Shown piece after piece: positions 57,680-64,000 of a stretch of DNA of 64,000 nt. The position numbers and the translations under genes were made by a program. The stretch's first letter is position 1. Each line of letters opens with the position of its first letter. Source of the stretch: Candidatus Methanoperedens sp. (GTDB lineage: Archaea; Halobacteriota; Methanosarcinia; Methanosarcinales; Methanoperedenaceae); contig JAQUNZ010000001.1 in the NCBI GenBank assembly GCA_028717345.1, positions 17,337 to 81,336 of the forward strand. Direction: 5' to 3'. The notes below the pieces were generated by a model, which did no database searches, was not told the DNA's origin, and saw nothing but the letters and a program-made list of their open reading frames with translations.

Positions 57680-58847
57680 ATTGCTTCGAGTCTTTTTTTA
57701 CTTCGAAGAATTCCCTTGCGATCTTCCCGACTTTTTCCCTGTATTCTGCTGGTGTGAATACACCAAGCCTCCAGTTGTCGGTCTGAGCCTTCTCAAGAGC
57801 AGCGACAAGGCTTGATGCTTTATCAAGGGCTGTCATTCTGCCGTTTATCAGAACCTGCGCCCTCATTTCAATCAGGTGCGGCTTTTCAGGGATGTCCACT
57901 ATCACATAACCTGGGTCGATACCCGCGCTTTCTGCTATTTCTTTTTCTACCCTCTTTATCCTTTCCCTGAATTTCAGGGCATCACAGTTCAGAGCCTCAA
58001 AACCAACATATAGCGCCCGTTTGAATAACCGCCTTTCATCAAGCCTTCCTGCGATATCGAGAGCGTATCCACCAGTACTCTTCATATTCATCATGAATTC
58101 AGCATCATCTATCCTCTGTAGCATGGCAGGTGAAAGTGATCCACTTTCTATCATGTACTGCGCCGCATGCGTACACATGGATTCCGCTATCCTGCTGACA
58201 TGATGGAAATAGACAGTTGGATGCATCAGGAACCTCGAAACAAGGAGCGATTCGGCAGCCTGGAGCCCTCCTGTGTTTAAAACAAGTTTATTCTCTTTGA
58301 AACTTATCTCATGGATAAGCCTGATATGATCAACTAAGCCGAAAGCCACCCCTGTATAATGTGCATCACGTACAAGATAATCCATCTTGTCCACGTCTAT
58401 CTCACTATTGATTATCTGACCGATGCTGGTCTCGCCCCTAATGTGGCTCGCAACTGCTGAAACAGATATGGAATTATCCCTGAGGATGTCAGAAACCGAT
58501 CCTTTTCTCAATATTGTTTCAACATCGTCATGTTTTCTTTTGGTGTATCGCTGTATGAGATGTTCTGTTGTATGGGAGAACGGACCGTGCCCCACATCAT
58601 GAAGCAGCGCGGCTGCAAGCAGTTCTTTCTGCCTGTGTTCTTCCACCTGATCGATCAGCATCCTCGTGAGGTGATATACTCCGAGTGAGTGCTCGAACCT
58701 GGTATGGTTCGCGCCCGGATAAACAAGGTTTGAAAAGCCAAGCTGCCTGATCCTTCGAAGCCTCTGGATAACAGGTGTATCTATCAATGAAAGAGCAAGT
58801 TCATCGAGTTCGATGTGATCATGTATCGGGTCGCGTATGACTTTCAT
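57660..58847 (-). CDS. HD-domain phosphohydrolase (dGTPase-like)
   Basis: The 395-residue protein has PIHDHIELDELALSLIDTPV IQRLRRIRQLG at the N-terminus. The HD metal site reads HTRFEHSLGVYHLTRMLIDQ, then LLAAALLHDVGHGPFSHTTE (His-Asp). VDKMDYLVRDAHYTGVAFG gives the last metal Asp. This is the SAMHD1/YpgQ-like subfamily that often hydrolyses dNTPs or related nucleotides. The C-terminal half is a helical domain without a clear match. Its 3' end overlaps cofE by 20 bases in convergent orientation. The true substrate is unknown. Confidence 0.88.
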   Translation of the reverse strand: MKVIRDPIHDHIELDELALSLIDTPVIQRLRRIRQLGFSNLVYPGANHTRFEHSLGVYHLTRMLIDQVEEHRQKELLAAALLHDVGHGPFSHTTEHLIQRYTKRKHDDVETILRKGSVSDILRDNSISVSAVASHIRGETSIGQIINSEIDVDKMDYLVRDAHYTGVAFGLVDHIRLIHEISFKENKLVLNTGGLQAAESLLVSRFLMHPTVYFHHVSRIAESMCTHAAQYMIESGSLSPAMLQRIDDAEFMMNMKSTGGYALDIAGRLDERRLFKRALYVGFEALNCDALKFRERIKRVEKEIAESAGIDPGYVIVDIPEKPHLIEMRAQVLINGRMTALDKASSLVAALEKAQTDNWRLGVFTPAEYREKVGKIAREFFEVKKDSKQFRLTEI

Positions 58848-59096
58848 AAGTATTTGTATTTAATAGGAAATATATAGTATAAAGAACTACTGGATTGTTG
58901 AGACAGGTTCAAATCGATTTTGTAATTCCCTAATGTAATGATTAATAATTTAATCTTAATTAATACCATTGTTTTAAGGCAAATGATAGCGATTTTATAA
59001 TCAAGTTCTCAATAATCGTAAATTGGAATCATAGGAATGTATACAATTAGGAACCTATATACGACAAAATAACAATGCAAGATTCAAGGTGATATA

Positions 59097-59321
59097 ATGG
59101 ACGCAACAGAAGCCACTATGGCAGTAAGAGAATACTTTGAGAGCATTAAAAAAATCAAGTTCATATTTGATGTCAGAAATGTTAGGTATGAAGAAGAAGA
59201 AGAAGAGTGGATTGTTGATTGCGATGTCCAGAATGTCTTCGACGAAGAACCAATATCATATCAGATAGGAGTATCTAATGAAACTGGAGAAATACTTTAT
59301 GTCGAAGAAATTGAAGACTAG
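59097..59321 (+). CDS. Small acidic protein upstream of a PIN-like gene
   Basis: The 74-residue protein reads MDATEATMAVREYFESIKKI, then VRYEEEEEEWIVDCDVQNVF and IGVSNETGEILYVEEIED. It has a run of six acidic residues and a beta-rich C-terminal half. It resembles small PepSY/gvpO-like beta proteins, but I do not recognise a family. It overlaps the next gene's start (59278 or 59299), as antitoxin-toxin pairs often do. A candidate antitoxin role is inference. The 249 bases upstream (58848-59096) are AT-rich and otherwise empty. Confidence 0.6.
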   Translation: MDATEATMAVREYFESIKKIKFIFDVRNVRYEEEEEEWIVDCDVQNVFDEEPISYQIGVSNETGEILYVEEIED

Positions 59322-59805
59322 GAAAAAACCAATTATCACTGATACCAGTCCATTATTATTACTTTTAATAGGGTTATATGATAAAAACGCCATAAAAGGT
59401 TTCAAAAGACTCTCTGAATACGATTCTGATGATTTTGATTTGCTTCTTCAATTTGTTGCGACAAGGAAAGTCATAGTAACGCCGCAAATTTTAGCTGAAG
59501 TATCGAATTTTGCAAAAATGCTAAAAGATAAAACTGACACATTCTCAGAAATCATTGGAAAAAATAAAGAACTACTTGAAAAAGTTTGTGAAAAATATAT
59601 CCCTAAGAATGATATTCTTAGTTCTCAAGAATTAGTTAGATTTGGATTTACCGATGTCTCAATTATTGTGGCGGCAAAGGAAAATGATGCATTAGTCCTT
59701 ACGGACGATTTTCTACTATTAGGTATATGTAAAAAAAATGGATTGGATACAAAGAATATGAAAGAGATTTTAGCATGGAAGGAGATTTTTAACACATCTT
59801 TCTAA
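59299..59805 (+). CDS. PIN-like domain protein
   Basis: I prefer the ATG 59299 (MSKKLKTRKKPIITDTSPLL), 168 residues with ctggag before it; the tracked start is 59278. IITDTSPLLLLLIGLYD has the first acidic residue. VIVTPQILAEVSNFAK has the conserved Glu. FGFTDVSIIVAAKENDALVL then TDDFLLLGICKKNG gives the two Asp of a PIN nuclease. It differs from VapC in its longer insert (about 30-60) and resembles stand-alone PIN proteins. It overlaps the small acidic gene, which may be its partner. Confidence 0.75.
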   Translation: MSKKLKTRKKPIITDTSPLLLLLIGLYDKNAIKGFKRLSEYDSDDFDLLLQFVATRKVIVTPQILAEVSNFAKMLKDKTDTFSEIIGKNKELLEKVCEKYIPKNDILSSQELVRFGFTDVSIIVAAKENDALVLTDDFLLLGICKKNGLDTKNMKEILAWKEIFNTSF

Positions 59806-59926
59806 GATGGCATTTCTTCTTTCATTCTATATCGTCTTTATCCATCATTTGTCGAGAGCGAGTTTTACACTAATATCTCCTCATCTCGACGGTCAATTAT
59901 AGTATATGAACCAAGACGATACCGCG

Positions 59927-60002
59927 CCCATTCACCCGGCGCGCCGCCTTCGGTGCGACTTCCAGCCGCATCCCTGATAGGACGGCGCGCCCGATGAATT
60001 GG
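59927..60002. repeat. GC-rich imperfect inverted repeat around two GGCGCGCC sites
   Basis: The arms cccattcacccggcgcgccgcc (59927-59948) and the complement of 59981-60002 agree at 18 of 22 positions, with a 32-base loop. The gap 59806-60273 has no credible gene. This GC-rich block inside AT-rich DNA is its main feature, followed by a small ccctaa/ttaggg inverted pair near 60137-60193. It may be a mobile miniature element or a structured RNA. Confidence 0.4.
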
Positions 60003-60285
60003 AAAGTTGGGCGACACTGCGAACTGCGCAGAGTCAACGATTGTCTGGGATTCATACGGTAACATCCATCAAAACATGCTCCGCAAGGGCAACGTATCGC
60101 CGTTGCATCACTCACAAATCATGAGGATTGCACCTACCCTAAAGGGAGCAAGCAAAAGCGAATGAAGCAATTGTATTGGCAGTTAGGGATAACCGCCAAA
60201 ATGAATTGAAACTGCAACGGTCAGCCATAGACAGCTATTTATATGTTTAACATCTATATAATATATATTTAATATGGTGGTATGT

Positions 60286-61002
60286 ATGGGAAAAGAACCT
60301 TCTGAAAAGGATGTCAAAAAGAGAATACAAAAAGCTAAACAAGAACTAAAAGGATTAAACAATCTGAAAGAACAAGCAGTTGAATTAAAAAAACAATTAG
60401 ATAAAATAAATTTCTCTGGTATAAATGCTGCTATCGATGAGGCTGAAAAAGCTGAAACCAACAAAAACTATACTGAAGCTTATAAAAAAGCAGATGAAGC
60501 ATTAAAACTGATCAAGGAATCCGAAGATAATCAAACAGATAGCTCTTTATGGTGGGGATGGAGAGCACAGATTTTATTGGCCATCATTGCTTTTAGTATC
60601 ATGTTTAAGCTGTCGACTGTTCCATATATGGTTTATTACTGGGGAATCTTGGGCGCTATAGCGCATATAGTGTTTTCTATATCACTCCATTATAATTATA
60701 GAGATCTTGATTCCACTGAACTATTGTTTTCAACAGCACGAATAATACAATCTCCTATTCTTGCCGGAGCAATCTACTTGGTACTAATAGATCTCGGTTC
60801 AAGCCAGCAACTCATATACAATATAAATCAGACGCTTGCCCAAGGTGCTAATATTACAAATCCAAATATTATTACAACATCTAAAGTAAGTGATAATACC
60901 TTAATGGCAGTCTCGTTCATTGTTGGTTTTTTCACAGAGACCGCTGTCGGATTTTTGAGAACACTCTCTAAGAAATTACTCCCAGAACAGTCTAGGACAT
61001 AA
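60286..61002 (+). CDS. Coiled-coil protein with a membrane domain, function unknown
   Basis: I start at ATG 60286 (MGKEPSEKDVKKRIQKAKQE), with GGTGG ahead; the tracked start is 12 bases earlier. It has 238 residues. The first 90 are charged helices in a TPR-like/coiled arrangement (AIDEAEKAETNKNYTEAYKK, ADEALKLIKESEDNQ). About five membrane segments follow (WRAQILLAIIAFSIMFKLST, YYWGILGAIAHIVFSISLHY, LMAVSFIVGFFTETAVGFLR). I do not recognise the family. It is flanked on both sides by structured, gene-poor DNA, which is typical of accessory genes. Confidence 0.7.
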   Translation: MGKEPSEKDVKKRIQKAKQELKGLNNLKEQAVELKKQLDKINFSGINAAIDEAEKAETNKNYTEAYKKADEALKLIKESEDNQTDSSLWWGWRAQILLAIIAFSIMFKLSTVPYMVYYWGILGAIAHIVFSISLHYNYRDLDSTELLFSTARIIQSPILAGAIYLVLIDLGSSQQLIYNINQTLAQGANITNPNIITTSKVSDNTLMAVSFIVGFFTETAVGFLRTLSKKLLPEQSRT

Positions 61003-61204
61003 AAGAGATATCAAAAATCAGAGAGGAGAACAGCATGTGAACATAATCTCTCATCCAAGAAATCAATTTTTCTAATATATTGCACATCAGGACAACCAAC
61101 ACGAATCGAAATGCTCTCGTATTTTTTGATCAACCTATTACTTTCACCCCGCTTGGTTATCCCATATATACTCCCGGCGTCATCTGTTAATCGAGGTGAC
61201 AAAT

Positions 61205-61330
61205 ATGGATTTATTCTGGAGCGGTCTTGCACAGAGAGCATCCGAACATACATGGAATGAAAGGAGAAGCCAGTTCAGCAAGGTTCATGAAATGGTTATT
61301 CAGAAAATAGAAAATGAGAGCCATAATTAG
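61205..61330 (+). CDS. Unrecognised 41-residue ORF
   Basis: This is below the track length. ATG 61205, with GAGGTGA nearby, reads MDLFWSGLAQRASEHTWNER then RSQFSKVHEMVIQKIENESH. The charged helix is natural-looking. Just upstream a different frame gives QPITFTPLGYPIYTPGVIC and a stop near 61190, possibly another fragment. The rest of the gap 61003-61482 shows no other gene. Both may be remnants. Confidence 0.3.
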   Translation: MDLFWSGLAQRASEHTWNERRSQFSKVHEMVIQKIENESHN

Positions 61331-61401
61331 AAAACTATTGAACCGATGATCAGTTGACAACATTTATTTATGGTTCAAGTCTATTCCGATGTAGTGATCA
61401 A

Positions 61402-61479
61402 ATGACAGAACCTCCCTTAAAAATATATGAGAAATTAGACCCTGAACTTCTCAAGCATGTAAAATTCCGTAACCGATGA
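61402..61479 (+). pseudogene. 25-residue fragment resembling the start of an AhpD/CMD protein
   Basis: From ATG 61402 it reads MTEPPLKIYEKLDPELLKHV then KFRNR and stops. 'P-x-K-I-x-x-K-L-D-P-E-L-x-K' is how several carboxymuconolactone decarboxylase-family proteins start. The conserved active-site part is missing, so if the match is right it is truncated. It stops 3 bases before the GNAT gene. Confidence 0.3.
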
Positions 61480-61482
61480 AAG

Positions 61483-61923
61483 ATGGACATGGATATAGAC
61501 ATCAGGAAGGCAACTCAGTCTGATATTAAGGACATTAAAAAGCTCCTCTCATTTTACGCCCTTGACACTGAAAAAGTTGAAAAGAACCTTCCAGAGTTCA
61601 TAATAGCTGTCAAAGACGGAATAACAGTCGGGTGCGCCTGCCTGGACGTGGGCGATATTGTTGAACTCAGGTCGATCGCCATACTCCCGTCGTATCGCAA
61701 CAGGGGCACAGGCAGCGAACTTGTCAATGTCGTCCTGAACCGCGCCGCAGAGATTACAGATACGGTTTATATCAGGACAACATCGCCTGTCTTTTTTGAG
61801 AAAAAAGGGGCATATAGGCTTGAAAATGATGAGAAAAAAGTCATCTGGAAAGAATGCGATGGGTGTGATAAGTTCGATATCTGTAAACAGGTATTGATGA
61901 AATTTGATCTGAAGTTGCGTTGA
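61483..61923 (+). CDS. GNAT acetyltransferase (ArgA/YhbS-like)
   Basis: The 146-residue single GNAT domain reads IRKATQSDIKDIKKLLSFYA at the N-terminus and VELRSIAILPSYRNRGTGSE LVNVVLN at the acetyl-CoA loop. TVYIRTTSPVFFEKKGAYRL follows, then a cysteine-rich tail, CDGCDKFDICKQVLMKF. The 'F-F-E-K-K-G' and the C-terminal C-x2-C-x5-C resemble short N-acetylglutamate synthase-like GNATs of archaea. The substrate is not clear. It probably stands alone. Confidence 0.82.
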   Translation: MDMDIDIRKATQSDIKDIKKLLSFYALDTEKVEKNLPEFIIAVKDGITVGCACLDVGDIVELRSIAILPSYRNRGTGSELVNVVLNRAAEITDTVYIRTTSPVFFEKKGAYRLENDEKKVIWKECDGCDKFDICKQVLMKFDLKLR

Positions 61924-61966
61924 TTATAATAAATATTATTTATCTTATCATCCGAGAAATGTGGGT

Positions 61967-62587
61967 TTAAAGGTTTTTTCCTTCCAGATACCTTTCGCAC
62001 ACAGCCAGGTCTTCCCCGGAATTTACGTTCAGCGCAAGCTCTTCATCATCAAGGATAAGATTATAATCCTCCTGCTCTTCCCGGATACTCCCGGCATCAA
62101 GGATGTTTATCCCGCACGGGACGATAAATCCCCCGTTCTTATGGAAAACCGTGTCAGGACGAAGACCAAGCCTGGTGAATGCATCAAGACCCATGTGCAC
62201 CGAGAGCGCAGGAGTGTTTAGATCCTTATATTTATTAATTATCCTGTCTATCAATGCAGATGTAATAAGCGGCAGGTCAGCCATTGTAATAAGAACACTT
62301 CCGGTAATTCCCGCTTCCTCGACCGCTGATGCCATATCGTTCACGAACCCGTTTCCCTTTGTACTGATAATACACACATTCCTGTGATTTTTTATAAAAT
62401 CCAGAAGCCACATTCCTGTCTTTTCGACCCGCGGCGAGGTGGCGACAAATATGCGCCCTATGTTTTTTGACCCAAGCAACGCTTCAAGTACATAGGATAT
62501 CATCGGTCTGTCCTGGATCATAGTGAGCGGTTTCTCCTCAAGCCCCAACCGTTTTCCCCTCCCTCCAGCCATCACTACTGCATCCAT
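61967..62587 (-). CDS. cobY: Adenosylcobinamide-phosphate guanylyltransferase
   Basis: The 206-residue nucleotidyltransferase has MDAVVMAGGRGKRLGLEEKP at the N-terminus, the G-G-R-G-x-R/K signature loop. GSVLITMADLPLITSALIDR is the metal-binding strand. It is the archaeal non-orthologous replacement of CobU and activates adenosylcobinamide phosphate with GTP for the nucleotide loop. Its start overlaps the cobS end by 13 bases on the same strand, so the two are translated from one message. It is the last gene of the three-gene cobalamin cluster cobZ-cobS-cobY. Confidence 0.94.
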   Translation of the reverse strand: MDAVVMAGGRGKRLGLEEKPLTMIQDRPMISYVLEALLGSKNIGRIFVATSPRVEKTGMWLLDFIKNHRNVCIISTKGNGFVNDMASAVEEAGITGSVLITMADLPLITSALIDRIINKYKDLNTPALSVHMGLDAFTRLGLRPDTVFHKNGGFIVPCGINILDAGSIREEQEDYNLILDDEELALNVNSGEDLAVCERYLEGKNL

Positions 62588-63342
62588 ACATAACCCCCGA
62601 TGAACATAAGAGCTGCCAGGCGACCGATCTCATTTGAAGCTCCGACTATATCACCGCTCACCCCCCCAAAATGACGGTTTGCCGTATTCAGCACAAGAAG
62701 TCCAGCTGACTGGGATACTATGAGCGCTCCGATGCCAATCGATCCAAGAGCAAGATAACAAATTACTCCTGTAAAAACAAGACCAGCCGCAAAATCGGAT
62801 ATCTTCGTGTTATCCACGGTCATCGCCCCGAAGCCCTCATGAAGCTTCTTTCCGAAAGCAGCCACAGTGACCATGGTCTGTTTTGCGCATGTTTCGGCAG
62901 CTATCAGCGCAAAAGGAAGAAGATAGGGGAGAGTCTCTTTTTTTTCAGCAATAGAAACAAGCGATGAGAATACGCCAAGAATTACGATAATACAAAATAT
63001 CATTCCTCCGGTCCCCACAGCAGTATCCCGCATAGCAGCGATCTTCTTTTCCAGCGTGCCATGTGCAGCCACGCCGTCGCCAAAGTCTGCAAGCCCGTCT
63101 ATGTGGTTGATCCCTGTAAGATAGTAAATAAAGATAATTACAACGGCTGAAGTCAGTATTGGGGGAAGTACTTCTGATGTGGCAGAGCCTATTCCCGCAA
63201 GCAGTAATCCGACAACTGTGCCAACTACAGGGAACAGGTAGATATGCTTCATTAGCTTCTCGATACCTTCCATGCTTATGCCCACAGGTATTGTTGTGAG
63301 GAAGCCAAAACCTGAGCGCAGCGCAAAAAGGATTTCTTTCAT
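62575..63342 (-). CDS. cobS: Adenosylcobinamide-GDP ribazoletransferase (cobalamin synthase)
   Basis: This 255-residue polytopic membrane enzyme joins adenosylcobinamide-GDP to alpha-ribazole (phosphate). The N-terminus has LRSGFGFLTTIPVG, the start of CobS proteins. The signature YYLTGINHIDGLADFGDGVA, then HGTLEKKIAAMRDTAVGTGG, is intact (Asp-rich metal site). ANRHFGGVSGDIVGASNEIG is the second conserved loop. It overlaps the cobZ end by 4 bases and cobY by 13. It is the pathway step placed at the membrane. Confidence 0.95.
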   Translation of the reverse strand: MKEILFALRSGFGFLTTIPVGISMEGIEKLMKHIYLFPVVGTVVGLLLAGIGSATSEVLPPILTSAVVIIFIYYLTGINHIDGLADFGDGVAAHGTLEKKIAAMRDTAVGTGGMIFCIIVILGVFSSLVSIAEKKETLPYLLPFALIAAETCAKQTMVTVAAFGKKLHEGFGAMTVDNTKISDFAAGLVFTGVICYLALGSIGIGALIVSQSAGLLVLNTANRHFGGVSGDIVGASNEIGRLAALMFIGGYVWMQ

Positions 63343-63917
63343 CCTGCAAACCCGCTTTTTCTCTTTCTGGGAAAGGTCTTTTTCACCTTACCGCCGTCAT
63401 CTATTCCTCTTGAGTACATATTGGCTGAGGCTCCACCTATGAGCCCTGCAATTACATCGTCCATGAAAGGACCAAGCTTTGCAAGGATTCCGGGTTTTAA
63501 TTTATCGAACCTTACATATTCAAAGATGCCTTTGTCGCCGCTGATGTATTTGGCTATGCTCATGCCGATAACTTCATCGACTATAAGGTAGGTCAGGTCT
63601 TTATCGAACGTCTCCTTGCTCATGCCGGGCAGGTTGCCTTTCTCTCCTTCTGTTTCAAGGAGAATGCCTGCGTATAACAGGATGCAAAGATTTGGGTCGG
63701 AAAGAGCTAGTTTTAGTTCTCTTTTGAACACCTTTTCAGCAATGTCCCTGTTCTCAACGCCAGGATGGGGGACGTAGAGTTCCATGGCTGCTGATACGAG
63801 CACATCTTCAGAGATGCCTGCTTCTTCGAGGACGCTCATCATACTTTTTGCATTCTTATTATTGACCTTTTCCGGCTGGTTCTTTTTCTTTTTTCCTTTT
63901 ATGGTTGATAATTTCAT
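63339..63917 (-). CDS. cobZ: Alpha-ribazole phosphatase (archaeal CobZ)
   Basis: This 192-residue protein has a Lys-rich start (MKLSTIKGKKKKNQPEKVNN), then MSVLEEAGISEDVLVSAAME LYVPHPG. YLIVDEVIGMSIAKYISGDK and GPFMDDVIAGLIGGASANMY follow, the PgpA-like active region of CobZ. CobZ is the archaeal non-orthologous counterpart of bacterial CobC. It removes the phosphate from alpha-ribazole-5'-P or adenosylcobalamin-5'-P. It is the first gene of the cobZ-cobS-cobY set. The 83 bases to the window end carry its AT-rich promoter. Confidence 0.88.
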   Translation of the reverse strand: MKLSTIKGKKKKNQPEKVNNKNAKSMMSVLEEAGISEDVLVSAAMELYVPHPGVENRDIAEKVFKRELKLALSDPNLCILLYAGILLETEGEKGNLPGMSKETFDKDLTYLIVDEVIGMSIAKYISGDKGIFEYVRFDKLKPGILAKLGPFMDDVIAGLIGGASANMYSRGIDDGGKVKKTFPRKRKSGFAG

Positions 63918-64000
63918 TATGCTTCATGGATTACTTTTCATATTTTAATCCTTTCGTAAAGTATGAACTTTTGCAACTGCTATTTTATTAACAGATCAAA

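Noticed and set aside
58905-58925. ggttcaaatc as a possible tRNA T-loop
   Set aside because: The flanks do not form a 7-base acceptor stem or an anticodon arm. It is AT-rich spacer before the acidic gene.
59865-60115. Arg-rich minus-strand ORFs across the GC-rich island
   Set aside because: They run through the inverted repeat and have no credible domain. Open frames are expected from the GC-rich composition.

Overview
The window reads as euryarchaeal chromosome from the methanogen/methanotroph lineage, most likely order Methanosarcinales. The seen basis is a set of archaeal and methanogen-type genes: ribosomal protein L40e, geranylgeranylglyceryl phosphate synthase, CobY and CobZ, CofE (coenzyme F420), beta-RFA-P synthase (methanopterin), HdrB/HdrC, a DUF2111-like protein, a DUF1608-type S-layer fragment, a PGF-CTERM protein and class III-signal pilins. 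A fused cbb3-type haem-copper oxidase with three haem c sites next to these genes makes a cytochrome-rich relative such as the Methanoperedens (ANME-2d) group my best guess. That placement is inference.

Layout. 1-1570: 5' end of an MFS transporter, a graveyard of toxin-antitoxin and DUF488 fragments, and two divergent winged-helix regulators around a palindrome. 1609-4818: carB. 4971-8172: a small Cys-rich protein, an AhpD-like protein, two iron-sulfur flavoproteins and a membrane protein. 8207-9235: S-layer fragment. 9412-18827: a seven-gene chemosensory operon (cheW-cheR-cheW-mcp-cheA-cheB-hybrid kinase) with no archaellum genes beside it. 18824-19773: a truncated ORF and an internally deleted IS. 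19857-22945: the CcoN-CcoO-CcoP fusion and two small membrane partners. 22967-34299: tungsten AOR, J-domain protein, Dus, HdrBC, cofactor, lipid and HMGL-family genes. 34356-43410: secreted and membrane proteins, structured intergenic DNA, a CBS regulator, a FwdC/GltB-like protein, VapBC, two pilins, a MetB-type gene with two zinc-ribbon neighbours, MoaB and a DUF433/DUF5615 pair. 43472-44071: two halves of a broken ABC transporter on opposite strands. 44130-51392: a pseudopilin-like operon ending in a TPR protein and a KaiC-like protein without a P-loop. 51455-63917: surE, a GNAT toxin-antitoxin pair, carbamate kinase, topoisomerase I, cofE, an HD hydrolase, PIN and membrane proteins of unknown role, and the cobY-cobS-cobZ cluster.

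How it fits together: cofactor genes (F420, methanopterin, cobalamin, Moco) and HdrBC belong to C1 metabolism. The oxidase, iron-sulfur flavoproteins and AhpD-like protein look like oxygen handling. The chemosensory and pilin-like operons look like surface behaviour. The toxin-antitoxin genes and remnants of at least two IS families mark accessory, rearranging DNA. I saw no tRNA, rRNA or CRISPR array. All family calls are made by eye from the translations.
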